Shown: piece by piece, positions 17,614 through 24,935 of the stretch
Layout of the letters: each line of letters opens with the position of its first letter
Numbering within the stretch: position 1 is the stretch's first letter
DNA from: Uliginosibacterium paludis
Lineage (GTDB): Bacteria; Pseudomonadota; Gammaproteobacteria; Burkholderiales; Rhodocyclaceae
Assembly (NCBI RefSeq): GCF_039631355.1
Contig: NZ_JBDIVF010000007.1
Coordinates: 62,001 to 126,000, forward strand
Reading direction: 5' to 3'
DNA length: 64,000 nucleotides
Notes under the pieces: generated by a model
Told to the model about the DNA's origin: nothing
Database searches by the model: none
What the model saw: only the letters and a program-made list of their open reading frames with translations
Made by a program: the position numbers and the translations under genes

Positions 17614-20310
17614 ATGACGATCAGCCGGCGAAACTTTCTCAAGACAGCCTCGCTGCTCGTCACGCCCGCAGGCGCACTGAATGCGTCTGCGGCCGCCGCT
17701 GCGACAGACCGGACGCTGCCCGCCACGCCTCTGCGCTGGCTTGCGGGCAGCGCCCCGGCGAGCTTTCGCGGCGCGAGCTTCGGCATTCCCTGGCCGCGCG
17801 GGGCCTTGCGCGAGATCGCCCCTGCCGGCTTCTCGCTGGCGGAGGGCTTTCCCCTGCAGAGCTGGCCCATGGCACGCTGGCCTGACGGCTCGCTGAAGTG
17901 GACCGGCCATGCGCTCGCACCGTCCGGCGATGACCGGGCCTTGCCCGAAAATCCGGGGCTCGCAGGCAGCGGCAAGGGAAGGGCGGGCGAGGCCTTTGTC
18001 GATGAATCCGGCAAGGACATTGTCATCAACACTGGTCGGCTCCGCTGCACGATTGCACGCAGCGGCGCCCGGCTGTTCGAGCAGATCGACGGCCCGGGGC
18101 GGTCAGCCGCCCGGGCCGCCGAGCTCGTCGCGCTGGTGGACGAGGCCGCGGATGACGCCGAAACCACCAGCAGCCTGCGCCAGCGTTACCGCTCGCTGAT
18201 TCGTGAAGCACGGGTGGAACAGGCGGGGCCGGCGCGTGTGCTGGTGCGGATCGAAGGCGTGCATCAGCGCGACGACGGCCGCGCCGTGCTGCCATTTGTG
18301 CTGCGACTCTACTTCTACCGCAACTCCGACGCGGTGCGCATCGTGCACAGCTTCGTCTACGACCTCGATGAGCGGACCGAAACGATCCGTGGCATCGGTC
18401 TGCGCTTCGGCGTGCCGCTGAGCGGGCCGACGCAGGAGCGGCATGTGCGCTTCGTCAGTGACGAAGGCGGCGTGTTCGCCGAGGCGGTCAAAGGCCTCAC
18501 CGGTTTGCGGCGCGAAGCCGGCGAAGCGCTGGCTGGCGCACAGCGGCGAGGCGAGCGCCTGCCGGCGATACCGCCGCGGATCGCGCAGGGGCTGGACCTG
18601 ATTCCCGACTTCGGTGACTACAGCCTGCTCCAGGCGCACGCCGACGCCTTCACGATCCGCAAGCGCAGCGCGAGCCCTGCGGGATGGCTGCAGGCCGCAA
18701 CCGGCAGCCGTGCTGCGGGCTGTGCCTGCCTCGGCACGCCGGAGGGCAGCGTCACTTTCGGTATCCGCAACTTCTGGCAGAGCCATCCCGGCCAGCTGGA
18801 TATCCGCGCCGCGGCCAGCGATGAAGCGCAGATCACGCTGTGGCTCTGGGCGCCCGACGCGCCCGGCATGGACATGCGTTTCCATCACGACGGCATGGGG
18901 CAGACCGACTACGCCAGCCAGTTGCGTGGCCTGGACATCACCTACGAAGACTACGAGCCGGAGTTCGGGCGCCCTTACGGCGTGGCGCGAAGCAGCGAGC
19001 TGGAGCTGCAGTTTGGTGCCGCCATGCCGCAGGCTGCCGGGCTGGTGAATATCGCCCGCCGCATCCAGCAGCCACCGCGGCTGGTCAGCACCGCTGCACG
19101 CTACCTTGCGGGCGAAGCATTCAGCGAACTCTGGTCACCGGCAGGTAATGATCCACGGGCGGCGTACCTGGAGGCGAGGCTTGGCGGGCTTTTCGACTTC
19201 TATCGCAACGAGGTCGAGGCGAGGCGCTGGTACGGGTTCTGGGACTATGGCGACGTCATGCACACATACGACCCGTACCGGCATGTGTGGCGCTACGACG
19301 TTGGCGGCTTCGCCTGGGACAACTCGGAACTCAGCACCGAGGTCTGGCTCTGGCATTACTTCCTGCACAGCGGCCGCGAAGACGTGTTCCTGATGGCCGA
19401 AGCGATGAGCCGGCACTGCGGTGAAGTCGACGTGCATCATGCCGGCCCCTTCAGCCCGCTGGGCTCGCGCCACAACGTGCGTCACTGGGGCGACAGCGCG
19501 AAGCAGCTGCGTGTCTCCACCGCGATCAACCGGCGCTTCTATTACTACCTGAGCACGGATGAGCGCACGGGTGATCTGCTGCATGAGCAGGCAGACGCGG
19601 TGCAGCGCCTGCAGCAGGTGATCGCCGGCCGCAAGGTGGGCCAGAAGGCGCCCGCCGGCGAGGATGCCGCGCATCTCGCGGCGGTGTCCTTCGGCACCGA
19701 CTGGGGCGCGGTGGCCGCGGCGTGGCTGACCGAGTGGGAGCGCACCGGATCGACCCGCTACCGGGATCGTCTGCTGGCCAGCATGGCATCCATCGCCGCG
19801 CAGCCGCATGGTTTCTTCACCGGGGGCGGCTTCATGGACTTGCGCACCGGCGCCTTCCTGATCGACCGCGAAGGCGGCATCGCGGTGTCGCATCTGAGTG
19901 CGGTATTCGGACTGGCCGAAGTCTGCAGCGAGTTGATCCGCTGCATTCCGGACGCCGCCTTCCGCAAGGCCTGGCTGGATTACTGCGTGCTCTACAACGC
20001 ACCGGCTGCGGTGCAGACGCAAGCGCTTGGCAAGGCGCTCGGGCCGCTCAATCTGGGGCAGGGCCATGCCAGGCTGCTCGGCTACGCGGGGCTCAAGCTC
20101 GGGGATGCGGCAATGCATCCGCGCGCCTGGGCCCAGTTCAAGGCGGGCAAGGCAGGGCTGGTCGAGCACGATTTCGAGCGGGTGCGCACCCGGTTGCCCG
20201 AGGTGCTGCATGCGGGCGACGAGGTCCCCGGGCTCTCGACCAACGCGGCGGCGCAATGGGGACTCGCGCTGATCGGCTTGCTGGCCACTTCAGGCACGCC
20301 GACGGACTGA
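17614..20310 (+). CDS. PcRGLX/YetA-like family protein (exo-rhamnogalacturonan lyase-like)
   Basis: An 898-residue enzyme-like protein with a twin-arginine signal (SRRNFLK, residues 4-10, then a hydrophobic stretch to ASAAAA). The N-terminal region has features seen in the PcRGLX/YetA family (PL26-like exo-rhamnogalacturonan lyases): FGIPWPRGALRE, FPLQSWPMARWPDGSLKWTGHA. A middle part rich in Trp/Tyr follows (WDYGDVMHTYDPYRHVWRYD), then a helical barrel-like C-terminal half. It probably removes disaccharide units from rhamnogalacturonan-type pectin in the periplasm. It starts 3 nt after the receptor gene. Family placement is from motif memory, not a search. Confidence 0.68.
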   Translation: MTISRRNFLKTASLLVTPAGALNASAAAAATDRTLPATPLRWLAGSAPASFRGASFGIPWPRGALREIAPAGFSLAEGFPLQSWPMARWPDGSLKWTGHALAPSGDDRALPENPGLAGSGKGRAGEAFVDESGKDIVINTGRLRCTIARSGARLFEQIDGPGRSAARAAELVALVDEAADDAETTSSLRQRYRSLIREARVEQAGPARVLVRIEGVHQRDDGRAVLPFVLRLYFYRNSDAVRIVHSFVYDLDERTETIRGIGLRFGVPLSGPTQERHVRFVSDEGGVFAEAVKGLTGLRREAGEALAGAQRRGERLPAIPPRIAQGLDLIPDFGDYSLLQAHADAFTIRKRSASPAGWLQAATGSRAAGCACLGTPEGSVTFGIRNFWQSHPGQLDIRAAASDEAQITLWLWAPDAPGMDMRFHHDGMGQTDYASQLRGLDITYEDYEPEFGRPYGVARSSELELQFGAAMPQAAGLVNIARRIQQPPRLVSTAARYLAGEAFSELWSPAGNDPRAAYLEARLGGLFDFYRNEVEARRWYGFWDYGDVMHTYDPYRHVWRYDVGGFAWDNSELSTEVWLWHYFLHSGREDVFLMAEAMSRHCGEVDVHHAGPFSPLGSRHNVRHWGDSAKQLRVSTAINRRFYYYLSTDERTGDLLHEQADAVQRLQQVIAGRKVGQKAPAGEDAAHLAAVSFGTDWGAVAAAWLTEWERTGSTRYRDRLLASMASIAAQPHGFFTGGGFMDLRTGAFLIDREGGIAVSHLSAVFGLAEVCSELIRCIPDAAFRKAWLDYCVLYNAPAAVQTQALGKALGPLNLGQGHARLLGYAGLKLGDAAMHPRAWAQFKAGKAGLVEHDFERVRTRLPEVLHAGDEVPGLSTNAAAQWGLALIGLLATSGTPTD

Positions 20311-20335
20311 GCCCAGATCAGGATGGCCGGGAACG

Positions 20336-20366
20336 GGCCGGGCAGGGCGGGAAGCCTTGCCCGGCC
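20336..20366. terminator. Bidirectional hairpin between convergent genes
   Basis: A perfect 9-bp stem (GGCCGGGCA / TGCCCGGCC) with a 13-nt loop lies between the PcRGLX-like gene stop (20310) and the stop of the convergent gene (20377). It likely terminates both transcripts, though T-runs are short. Confidence 0.55.
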
Positions 20367-20376
20367 TGTCGTGCAT

Positions 20377-20862
20377 TCAGGCCACCTTTTCGACCCGGCT
20401 GAGCCCGCGCACGTCGGTGCCGAGCCGTTCCTGAGCAAAGATCGCCCGGGCCGCGTTCTGCGTGTCGTAGAGAAAGATGGCTTCACCGCCGTTATCCGGC
20501 TGGTAGGCGCGCTCGAAATGAAGCGGGTCCCCGCTTTCATCATCCTGTGGCGCATGGCTGCCGGCCACCGCACGCACCAGGCAGTTCACGCGCGAGGACG
20601 CCGGCGAGTACAGCACCTCATCCATGCTTTGCCCGACCAGTTCGACTGCCTGTACGCCCCGTGCCGAAAGACCGATCCGGTCGGCGAAAAGCTCGACCTC
20701 TGCAGGCGTCGAGGCCTCCACCACGGCATACACATCGTCACTGCTGGTCGTGAGCAGGGCTTCGACGACCCGGGTGGAGTACTGACGCGCATCGTGGATC
20801 CGGCGCCGCAAGGAAAGGCGTACCGGAGCACTGGCGGTGGATTCGACGAGATACAGGGGCAT
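20377..20862 (-). CDS. Conserved-looking protein of unknown function, two-half architecture
   Basis: A 161-residue soluble protein not recognised with confidence. The first half (MPLYLVES ... VYAVVEASTPAEVELFADRIGL) resembles the small DUF4242-type alpha/beta fold. The second half (VNCLVRAV ... AIFLYDTQNAARAIFAQERLG) seems to repeat a strand-helix pattern, suggesting two ferredoxin-like halves. It is divergent from the rhodanese gene across a 265-nt region with inverted repeats. It may belong to the sulfur cluster, but this is only by position. Confidence 0.6.
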   Translation of the reverse strand: MPLYLVESTASAPVRLSLRRRIHDARQYSTRVVEALLTTSSDDVYAVVEASTPAEVELFADRIGLSARGVQAVELVGQSMDEVLYSPASSRVNCLVRAVAGSHAPQDDESGDPLHFERAYQPDNGGEAIFLYDTQNAARAIFAQERLGTDVRGLSRVEKVA

Positions 20863-20926
20863 GACCGGACTCCCGTGAAGCGTGATCTGAATGGGCGGGA
20901 TTCTGCTGCGCGACCTGGATGATGCA

Positions 20927-20948
20927 AACGAAGCATTTCTGCTTTGTT
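20927..20948. promoter_or_regulatory. Imperfect inverted repeat in divergent promoter region
   Basis: AACGAAGCA and TGCTTTGTT form a 9-bp inverted repeat with one mismatch around a 4-nt loop, between the unknown gene (start 20862) and the rhodanese gene. It could be an operator; no regulator is assigned. Confidence 0.4.
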
Positions 20949-20990
20949 AATCCCCTGAAGGATCTGCCCTGAACACGCATATGCCGGCGT

Positions 20991-21013
20991 GCTTATCAGG
21001 TATTTGCATAAGC
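20991..21013. promoter_or_regulatory. Inverted repeat GCTTAT-N11-ATAAGC upstream of rhodanese gene
   Basis: A perfect 6-bp inverted repeat with an 11-nt spacer lies 114 nt before the rhodanese start. The half-site GCTTAT also appears in the ssu promoter region (32055-32064), so a common sulfur regulator such as CysB is a reasonable guess. The CysB assignment is inference. Confidence 0.45.
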
Positions 21014-21127
21014 CCCTGTCTTTTTCTTCGTTTTGCTGGCTCAAGACGGCGAATAAGCTGGATTCCAACGGTGGCAGGGCAGCGGTCTGGCGTCCCCTCA
21101 GCCACCTCCGTACATGAAGGAGAAATG

Positions 21128-21655
21128 ATGAGCATCACCGCCGCCATCCAAACGTCATCCCAGCCTGCTCAGGCACGCACCGGTGCCGAGGGCACGAATG
21201 CCGGTCCGGCCCCGCTGCCGCCCGTGCTGCAGCGGGCGCGTGAGGAAGCCGGGCGCCAGGGGCTGCCCTATGCCGGGGGCGTGACGCCGCAGGAGGCCTG
21301 GGCGCTGGTGAGTCAGGGGGAGGCCGTGCTGGTCGACGTGCGCAGTGCCGAAGAACTGAAATTTGTCGGTCAGGTGCCGGAAGCGCGTCATGTGGCCTGG
21401 GCGACCGGTACCGCGCTGACCCGCAATCCGCGTTTTGTGCGCGAGCTGGAAACGAAGCTCGGCAAGCACACCGTGATCCTGCTCCTGTGCCGCAGTGGCA
21501 AGCGTTCCGCACTTGCCGCCGAAGCCGCCGCAAAAGCGGGCTTCAACAATGTATTCAATGTTTTTGAAGGCTTTGAAGGCGACCTCGACGAGCAGTTGCA
21601 GCGGGGTCGTCATAACGGCTGGCGTCATCACGGCCTGCCCTGGGTGCAGGACTGA
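21128..21655 (+). CDS. Rhodanese-like sulfurtransferase
   Basis: A 175-residue protein with a single rhodanese domain (VTPQEAWALVSQGEAVLVDVRSAEEL). The active-site loop is LCRSGKRSALAAEAA with the catalytic Cys. A ~45-residue Ala-rich N-terminal extension precedes the domain. It would carry persulfide sulfur in the cytoplasm. Two adjacent ATGs exist at 21125 and 21128; AAGGAG at 21117-21122 gives a 5-nt spacing to 21128, preferred over 2 nt. It precedes cysK-epsC-HTH-encapsulin-desulfurase, so it may accept sulfur from, or deliver it to, the encapsulated desulfurase (inference). Confidence 0.88.
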   Translation: MSITAAIQTSSQPAQARTGAEGTNAGPAPLPPVLQRAREEAGRQGLPYAGGVTPQEAWALVSQGEAVLVDVRSAEELKFVGQVPEARHVAWATGTALTRNPRFVRELETKLGKHTVILLLCRSGKRSALAAEAAAKAGFNNVFNVFEGFEGDLDEQLQRGRHNGWRHHGLPWVQD

Positions 21656-21666
21656 GTGCTGCCGGT

Positions 21667-21704
21667 GCCGGCCAGTCCGTTGGCCGGCTGTCTTTCCTTT
21701 TTTC
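21667..21704 (+). terminator. Rho-independent terminator after rhodanese gene
   Basis: The stem GCCGGCCA / TGGCCGGC (21667-21674 and 21681-21688) with a 6-nt loop is followed by a T-rich tract ending TTTTTT. It lies 11 nt after the rhodanese stop and 22 nt before the cysK start. It should reduce read-through into the cysteine/encapsulin genes. Confidence 0.75.
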
Positions 21705-21726
21705 AATCAGCGTGGGGTGACAAGAG

Positions 21727-22713
21727 ATGAGCAAGTGGTTCGAAAACAATTCGCTTTCCATCGGTGGCACGCCACTGGTGAAACTCAATCGGATCGTGGG
21801 CCAGAGCAAAGCCACGATTCTCGCCAAGATCGAAGGGCGCAATCCGGCTTATTCCGTCAAGTGTCGCATCGGTGCCGCGCTGATCGATGATGCGGAGCGG
21901 CGCGGACTGCTCGGGCCGGGCAAGGAGATCGTGGAGCCGACTTCAGGCAATACCGGTATCGCGCTCGCCTTCGTGGCGGCTGCACGCGGCATTCCCATCA
22001 CGCTCACCATGCCCGAGACCATGAGCGTCGAGCGGCGCAAGCTGCTGGCAGCGTTTGGCGCAAAGCTGGTGCTGACCGAAGGTGCGCGCGGCATGAGTGG
22101 CGCCGTGGCGCGAGCCGAGGAAATCGCGGCGTCTGATCCGCAACGCTATGTGCTGCTGCATCAGTTCAAGAATCCGGCCAATCCTGCCATTCATGAAACC
22201 ACGACCGGCCCCGAAATCTGGGAAGCCACCGAAGGGGCCATCGATATTCTGGTGTCCGGCGTCGGTACCGGCGGCACGATTACCGGCGTGTCGCGCTACA
22301 TCAAGCACACGAAGGGCAAAGCGATCCGCTCGATCGCCGTGGAGCCCGCGGCGAGCCCGGTGCTGAGCCAGACTCGCAATGGCGAGCCGGTCAAGCCGGG
22401 GCCGCACAAGATCCAGGGCATCGGTGCGGGCTTCGTGCCGGCTGTGCTGGATCTCTCGCTGGTGGATGGCATCGAGCAGGTCAGCAACGAGGAGGCGCTC
22501 GACTATGCACGGCGTCTGGCTCGCGAAGAGGGCATCCTGTCTGGCATTTCGAGCGGTGCGGCGGTGGCGGCCGCCGTGCGTGTGGCGGCGCAGCCGGGTA
22601 ACGCCGGCAAGACCATCGTGGTCATCCTGCCCGATTCGGGCGAGCGCTACCTGAGCTCCGCGCTGTTCGAGGGCGTGTTCGATGCGCAAGGCCTCGCGGT
22701 GGCGCCGGCATGA
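21727..22713 (+). CDS. cysK: Cysteine synthase (O-acetylserine sulfhydrylase)
   Basis: A PLP enzyme making cysteine from O-acetylserine and sulfide in the cytoplasm. The 328-residue product has the PLP-lysine motif NPAYSVKCRIG (K45), the substrate loop EPTSGNTGIALAF, the phosphate loop GVGTGGTITG and the C-terminal ILPDSGERYLS. Length fits CysK. Its stop overlaps the epsC start (ATGA), so the two enzymes of cysteine synthesis are translationally coupled. It is placed at the head of the encapsulin operon, a sulfur context typical of family 2A encapsulins. Confidence 0.95.
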   Translation: MSKWFENNSLSIGGTPLVKLNRIVGQSKATILAKIEGRNPAYSVKCRIGAALIDDAERRGLLGPGKEIVEPTSGNTGIALAFVAAARGIPITLTMPETMSVERRKLLAAFGAKLVLTEGARGMSGAVARAEEIAASDPQRYVLLHQFKNPANPAIHETTTGPEIWEATEGAIDILVSGVGTGGTITGVSRYIKHTKGKAIRSIAVEPAASPVLSQTRNGEPVKPGPHKIQGIGAGFVPAVLDLSLVDGIEQVSNEEALDYARRLAREEGILSGISSGAAVAAAVRVAAQPGNAGKTIVVILPDSGERYLSSALFEGVFDAQGLAVAPA

Positions 22714-23687
22714 ACCTCGGCATTCCTGATCCCGGTATCGAGGGGCGGTCATCAGGTGCCATTCCGGCCTGGGATCTCCATCACGTCGTAGCCGACCTGA
22801 GGGCGGTGCGGGAAGCCTGGCGCGAGGGGCAGCAGCGCAGGCAGGAGTTCGGCGGCCGCGATCTGCCTTCACGGGACGCGCTGCGCGACATCCTGCTGGC
22901 CTTGCGCGGCGCCTTGTTCCCGATGCGTCTCGGCCCTGCCGACCTGCGCCAGGAAAGCGAGGATTTCTACGTCGGGCACACGCTGGATGCTGCACTCAAC
23001 GGGCTGCTCGCACAGGTGCGTCTGGAGCTGGGCTACATCAGCCGCCATGCGCCCGTCGGCCTGTTGTCCGTCGAGCTGCAGGCCACCACCGTGGTCCGGG
23101 ACTTTGCGCTCGCTCTCGCCGGCATCCGCAGCCTGCTCGATACCGATGTGGCCGCAGCCTACAAGGGAGACCCCGCCGCGCGCAGTGTGGACGAAGTGCT
23201 GCTCTGCTACCCGGGCATGGTGGCAATGATCCATCACCGTATTGCGCATCGCCTGCACGGCCTGGGCGTGCCGCTGGTCGCACGCATCATTGCCGAGCTC
23301 GCCCATTCGGAAACCGGTATCGACATTCATCCGGGGGCGCGCATCGGACCGGGTTTCTTCATCGATCACGGCACCGGGGTCGTGATCGGCGAAACCTGTG
23401 TGATCGGCAGCAATGTGCGGATCTATCAGGCGGTCACGCTGGGCGCCAAGCGCTTCACCAGCGACGCGGAAGGGCTTCTTCACAAGGGCCTGCCGCGTCA
23501 TCCGGTGGTCGAGGATGACGTGGTCATTTACGCGGGAGCTTCGGTGCTGGGTCGGATCACGATCGGCCGTGGCTCGGTGATCGGCGGCAACGTCTGGCTC
23601 ACGCACAGCATCCCGCCCGGCAGCAACGTGACCCAGGCCAGCTCGCGTCACGAGTTGCCTGCCGAGGCGACGGAGTCTGATACATGA
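22710..23687 (+). CDS. epsC: Serine O-acetyltransferase, EpsC type
   Basis: Acetylates serine with acetyl-CoA to give O-acetylserine for CysK. The 325-residue product has an extended N-terminal helical region and a C-terminal left-handed beta-helix with hexapeptide repeats (DIHPGARIGPGFFIDHGTGVVIGETC). The sequence IYAGASVLGRITIGRGSVIGGNVW follows in the same helix. This long form is the EpsC branch rather than the E. coli CysE branch. It overlaps cysK by 4 nt and the HTH gene by 4 nt (ATGA). Confidence 0.93.
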   Translation: MNLGIPDPGIEGRSSGAIPAWDLHHVVADLRAVREAWREGQQRRQEFGGRDLPSRDALRDILLALRGALFPMRLGPADLRQESEDFYVGHTLDAALNGLLAQVRLELGYISRHAPVGLLSVELQATTVVRDFALALAGIRSLLDTDVAAAYKGDPAARSVDEVLLCYPGMVAMIHHRIAHRLHGLGVPLVARIIAELAHSETGIDIHPGARIGPGFFIDHGTGVVIGETCVIGSNVRIYQAVTLGAKRFTSDAEGLLHKGLPRHPVVEDDVVIYAGASVLGRITIGRGSVIGGNVWLTHSIPPGSNVTQASSRHELPAEATESDT

Positions 23688-23905
23688 GCCTGCTTGAACA
23701 CCGCTTCGCACGGGTCGTGCGCGAACAGCGCGAAGCGCGCGGCTGGACGCAGGAGGAGCTGGCCGAGCGCGCCAATCTCAACCGGTCCTACGTCGGCGAG
23801 ATCGAGCGCGGCGTGGCGACGCCTTCCATTGCCACCGTCGCCAAGCTTGCCTCGGGACTGGGGCTTCAACCCTCGCTGCTGCTTGCCCGCTGCGAGAAAA
23901 CATGA
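23684..23905 (+). CDS. Small XRE-family HTH regulator
   Basis: A 73-residue protein that is almost only a Cro/CI-type helix-turn-helix (FARVVREQREARGWTQEELAERANLNRSYVGEIERG). It has no effector domain. It overlaps epsC by 4 nt and precedes the encapsulin gene by 100 nt; a 9-bp inverted repeat lies in that gap. It probably regulates the encapsulin-desulfurase pair or the whole operon (inference). Such stand-alone domains act as dimeric DNA-binding repressors. Confidence 0.85.
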   Translation: MSLLEHRFARVVREQREARGWTQEELAERANLNRSYVGEIERGVATPSIATVAKLASGLGLQPSLLLARCEKT

Positions 23906-23911
23906 GGCATT

Positions 23912-23945
23912 CGTGATGGCGATAGCATGTTGAGTGGCCATCACG
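23912..23945. promoter_or_regulatory. Perfect 9-bp inverted repeat upstream of encapsulin gene
   Basis: CGTGATGGC (23912-23920) and GCCATCACG (23937-23945) are exact reverse complements separated by 16 nt. They lie between the HTH stop (23905) and the encapsulin start (24006). It could be an operator for the adjacent HTH protein, or an RNA hairpin in the operon mRNA. No T-run follows directly. Confidence 0.6.
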
Positions 23946-24005
23946 GGAAATGCATAGTCCGCGACACGATTTTTCCTGTCCCACGAATCCAACCGGGAGC
24001 CATGA

Positions 24006-24935
24006 ATGGCCGAGAATGAAGTTCAGCACGCACTGGGTGACAACGCCGCACGCCAGCTTGCCAATGCAACAAAAACCGTTCCGCAGCTTTCCATCATCAC
24101 GCCTCGCTGGCTGACCCACCTGCTGCAATGGCAGCCGGTCGAAGCCGGCATCTACCGCCTCAACAAGGTCCGGAATCCGCAGGACGTGCAGGTCGCCTGC
24201 ACCCAGCGCGAAGGCTCGGGCGAGCTGCCGAACACCTTCGTCGACTACGAGGACCAGCCGCGCGAATACTTCCTCAACGCGGTCAGTACCGTACTTGATG
24301 TGCATACCCGGGTATCGGATCTCTACAGCAGCCCGCACGACCAGATCAAGGAACAGCTGCGGCTCACGATCGAGACGATCAAGGAGCGCCAGGAATCCGA
24401 ACTCATCAACAACCCGGACTACGGCCTGCTGGCCAGCGTGCATCCGGACCAGATCATCTATCCGCTCACCGGCGCGCCGACGCCGGACGATCTGGATGAG
24501 CTGCTGACCAAGGTCTGGAAGGAACCGGCCTTCTTCCTGACCCATCCGCTGGCGATTGCCGCCTTCGGCCGCGAGTGCACCCGTCGTGGCGTGCCGCCCC
24601 CCACCGTGTCGCTCTTTGGCTCGCAGTTCCTCACCTGGCGCGGCATTCCCCTGATTCCTTCGGACAAGGTACCGGTGGCCGATGGCAAGACCAAGATCCT
24701 GCTGATCCGCGTCGGCGAGAAGCGCCAGGGCGTGATCGGGCTGTTCCAGCCGGGCCTGGCCGGCGAACAGAGTCCGGGTCTGTCGGTGCGCTTCATGGGC
24801 ATCAACCGCAACGCCATCGCGTCCTACCTGATTTCGCTGTACTGCTCGCTGGCCGTGCTGACCGACGACGCACTCGCCGTGCTTGATGACGTGGAGATCG
24901 GCAAGTTCCATGACTATCCCGACACCTACAAGTAA
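24006..24935 (+). CDS. Family 2A encapsulin nanocompartment shell protein
   Basis: A 309-residue HK97-fold shell protein that self-assembles into an icosahedral protein compartment in the cytoplasm. It matches the family 2A (SrpI-like) encapsulins by length and segments such as SIITPRWLTHLLQWQPVEAG, RLNKV, FLTHPLAIAAFGRECTRRGVPPPTV and SLYCSLAVLTDDALAVLDDVEI. It has no added cNMP-binding domain, which points to 2A rather than 2B. The ATG at 24006 has GGGAG 6 nt upstream; the nearby ATG at 24002 stops after five codons. The next gene, the cargo, overlaps it by 26 nt. Confidence 0.92.
   Translation: MAENEVQHALGDNAARQLANATKTVPQLSIITPRWLTHLLQWQPVEAGIYRLNKVRNPQDVQVACTQREGSGELPNTFVDYEDQPREYFLNAVSTVLDVHTRVSDLYSSPHDQIKEQLRLTIETIKERQESELINNPDYGLLASVHPDQIIYPLTGAPTPDDLDELLTKVWKEPAFFLTHPLAIAAFGRECTRRGVPPPTVSLFGSQFLTWRGIPLIPSDKVPVADGKTKILLIRVGEKRQGVIGLFQPGLAGEQSPGLSVRFMGINRNAIASYLISLYCSLAVLTDDALAVLDDVEIGKFHDYPDTYK

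Noticed and set aside
16117..17910. 597-codon minus-strand frame opposite the TonB receptor
   Set aside because: The plus strand encodes a complete TonB receptor with plug and barrel signatures; the reverse frame has none.
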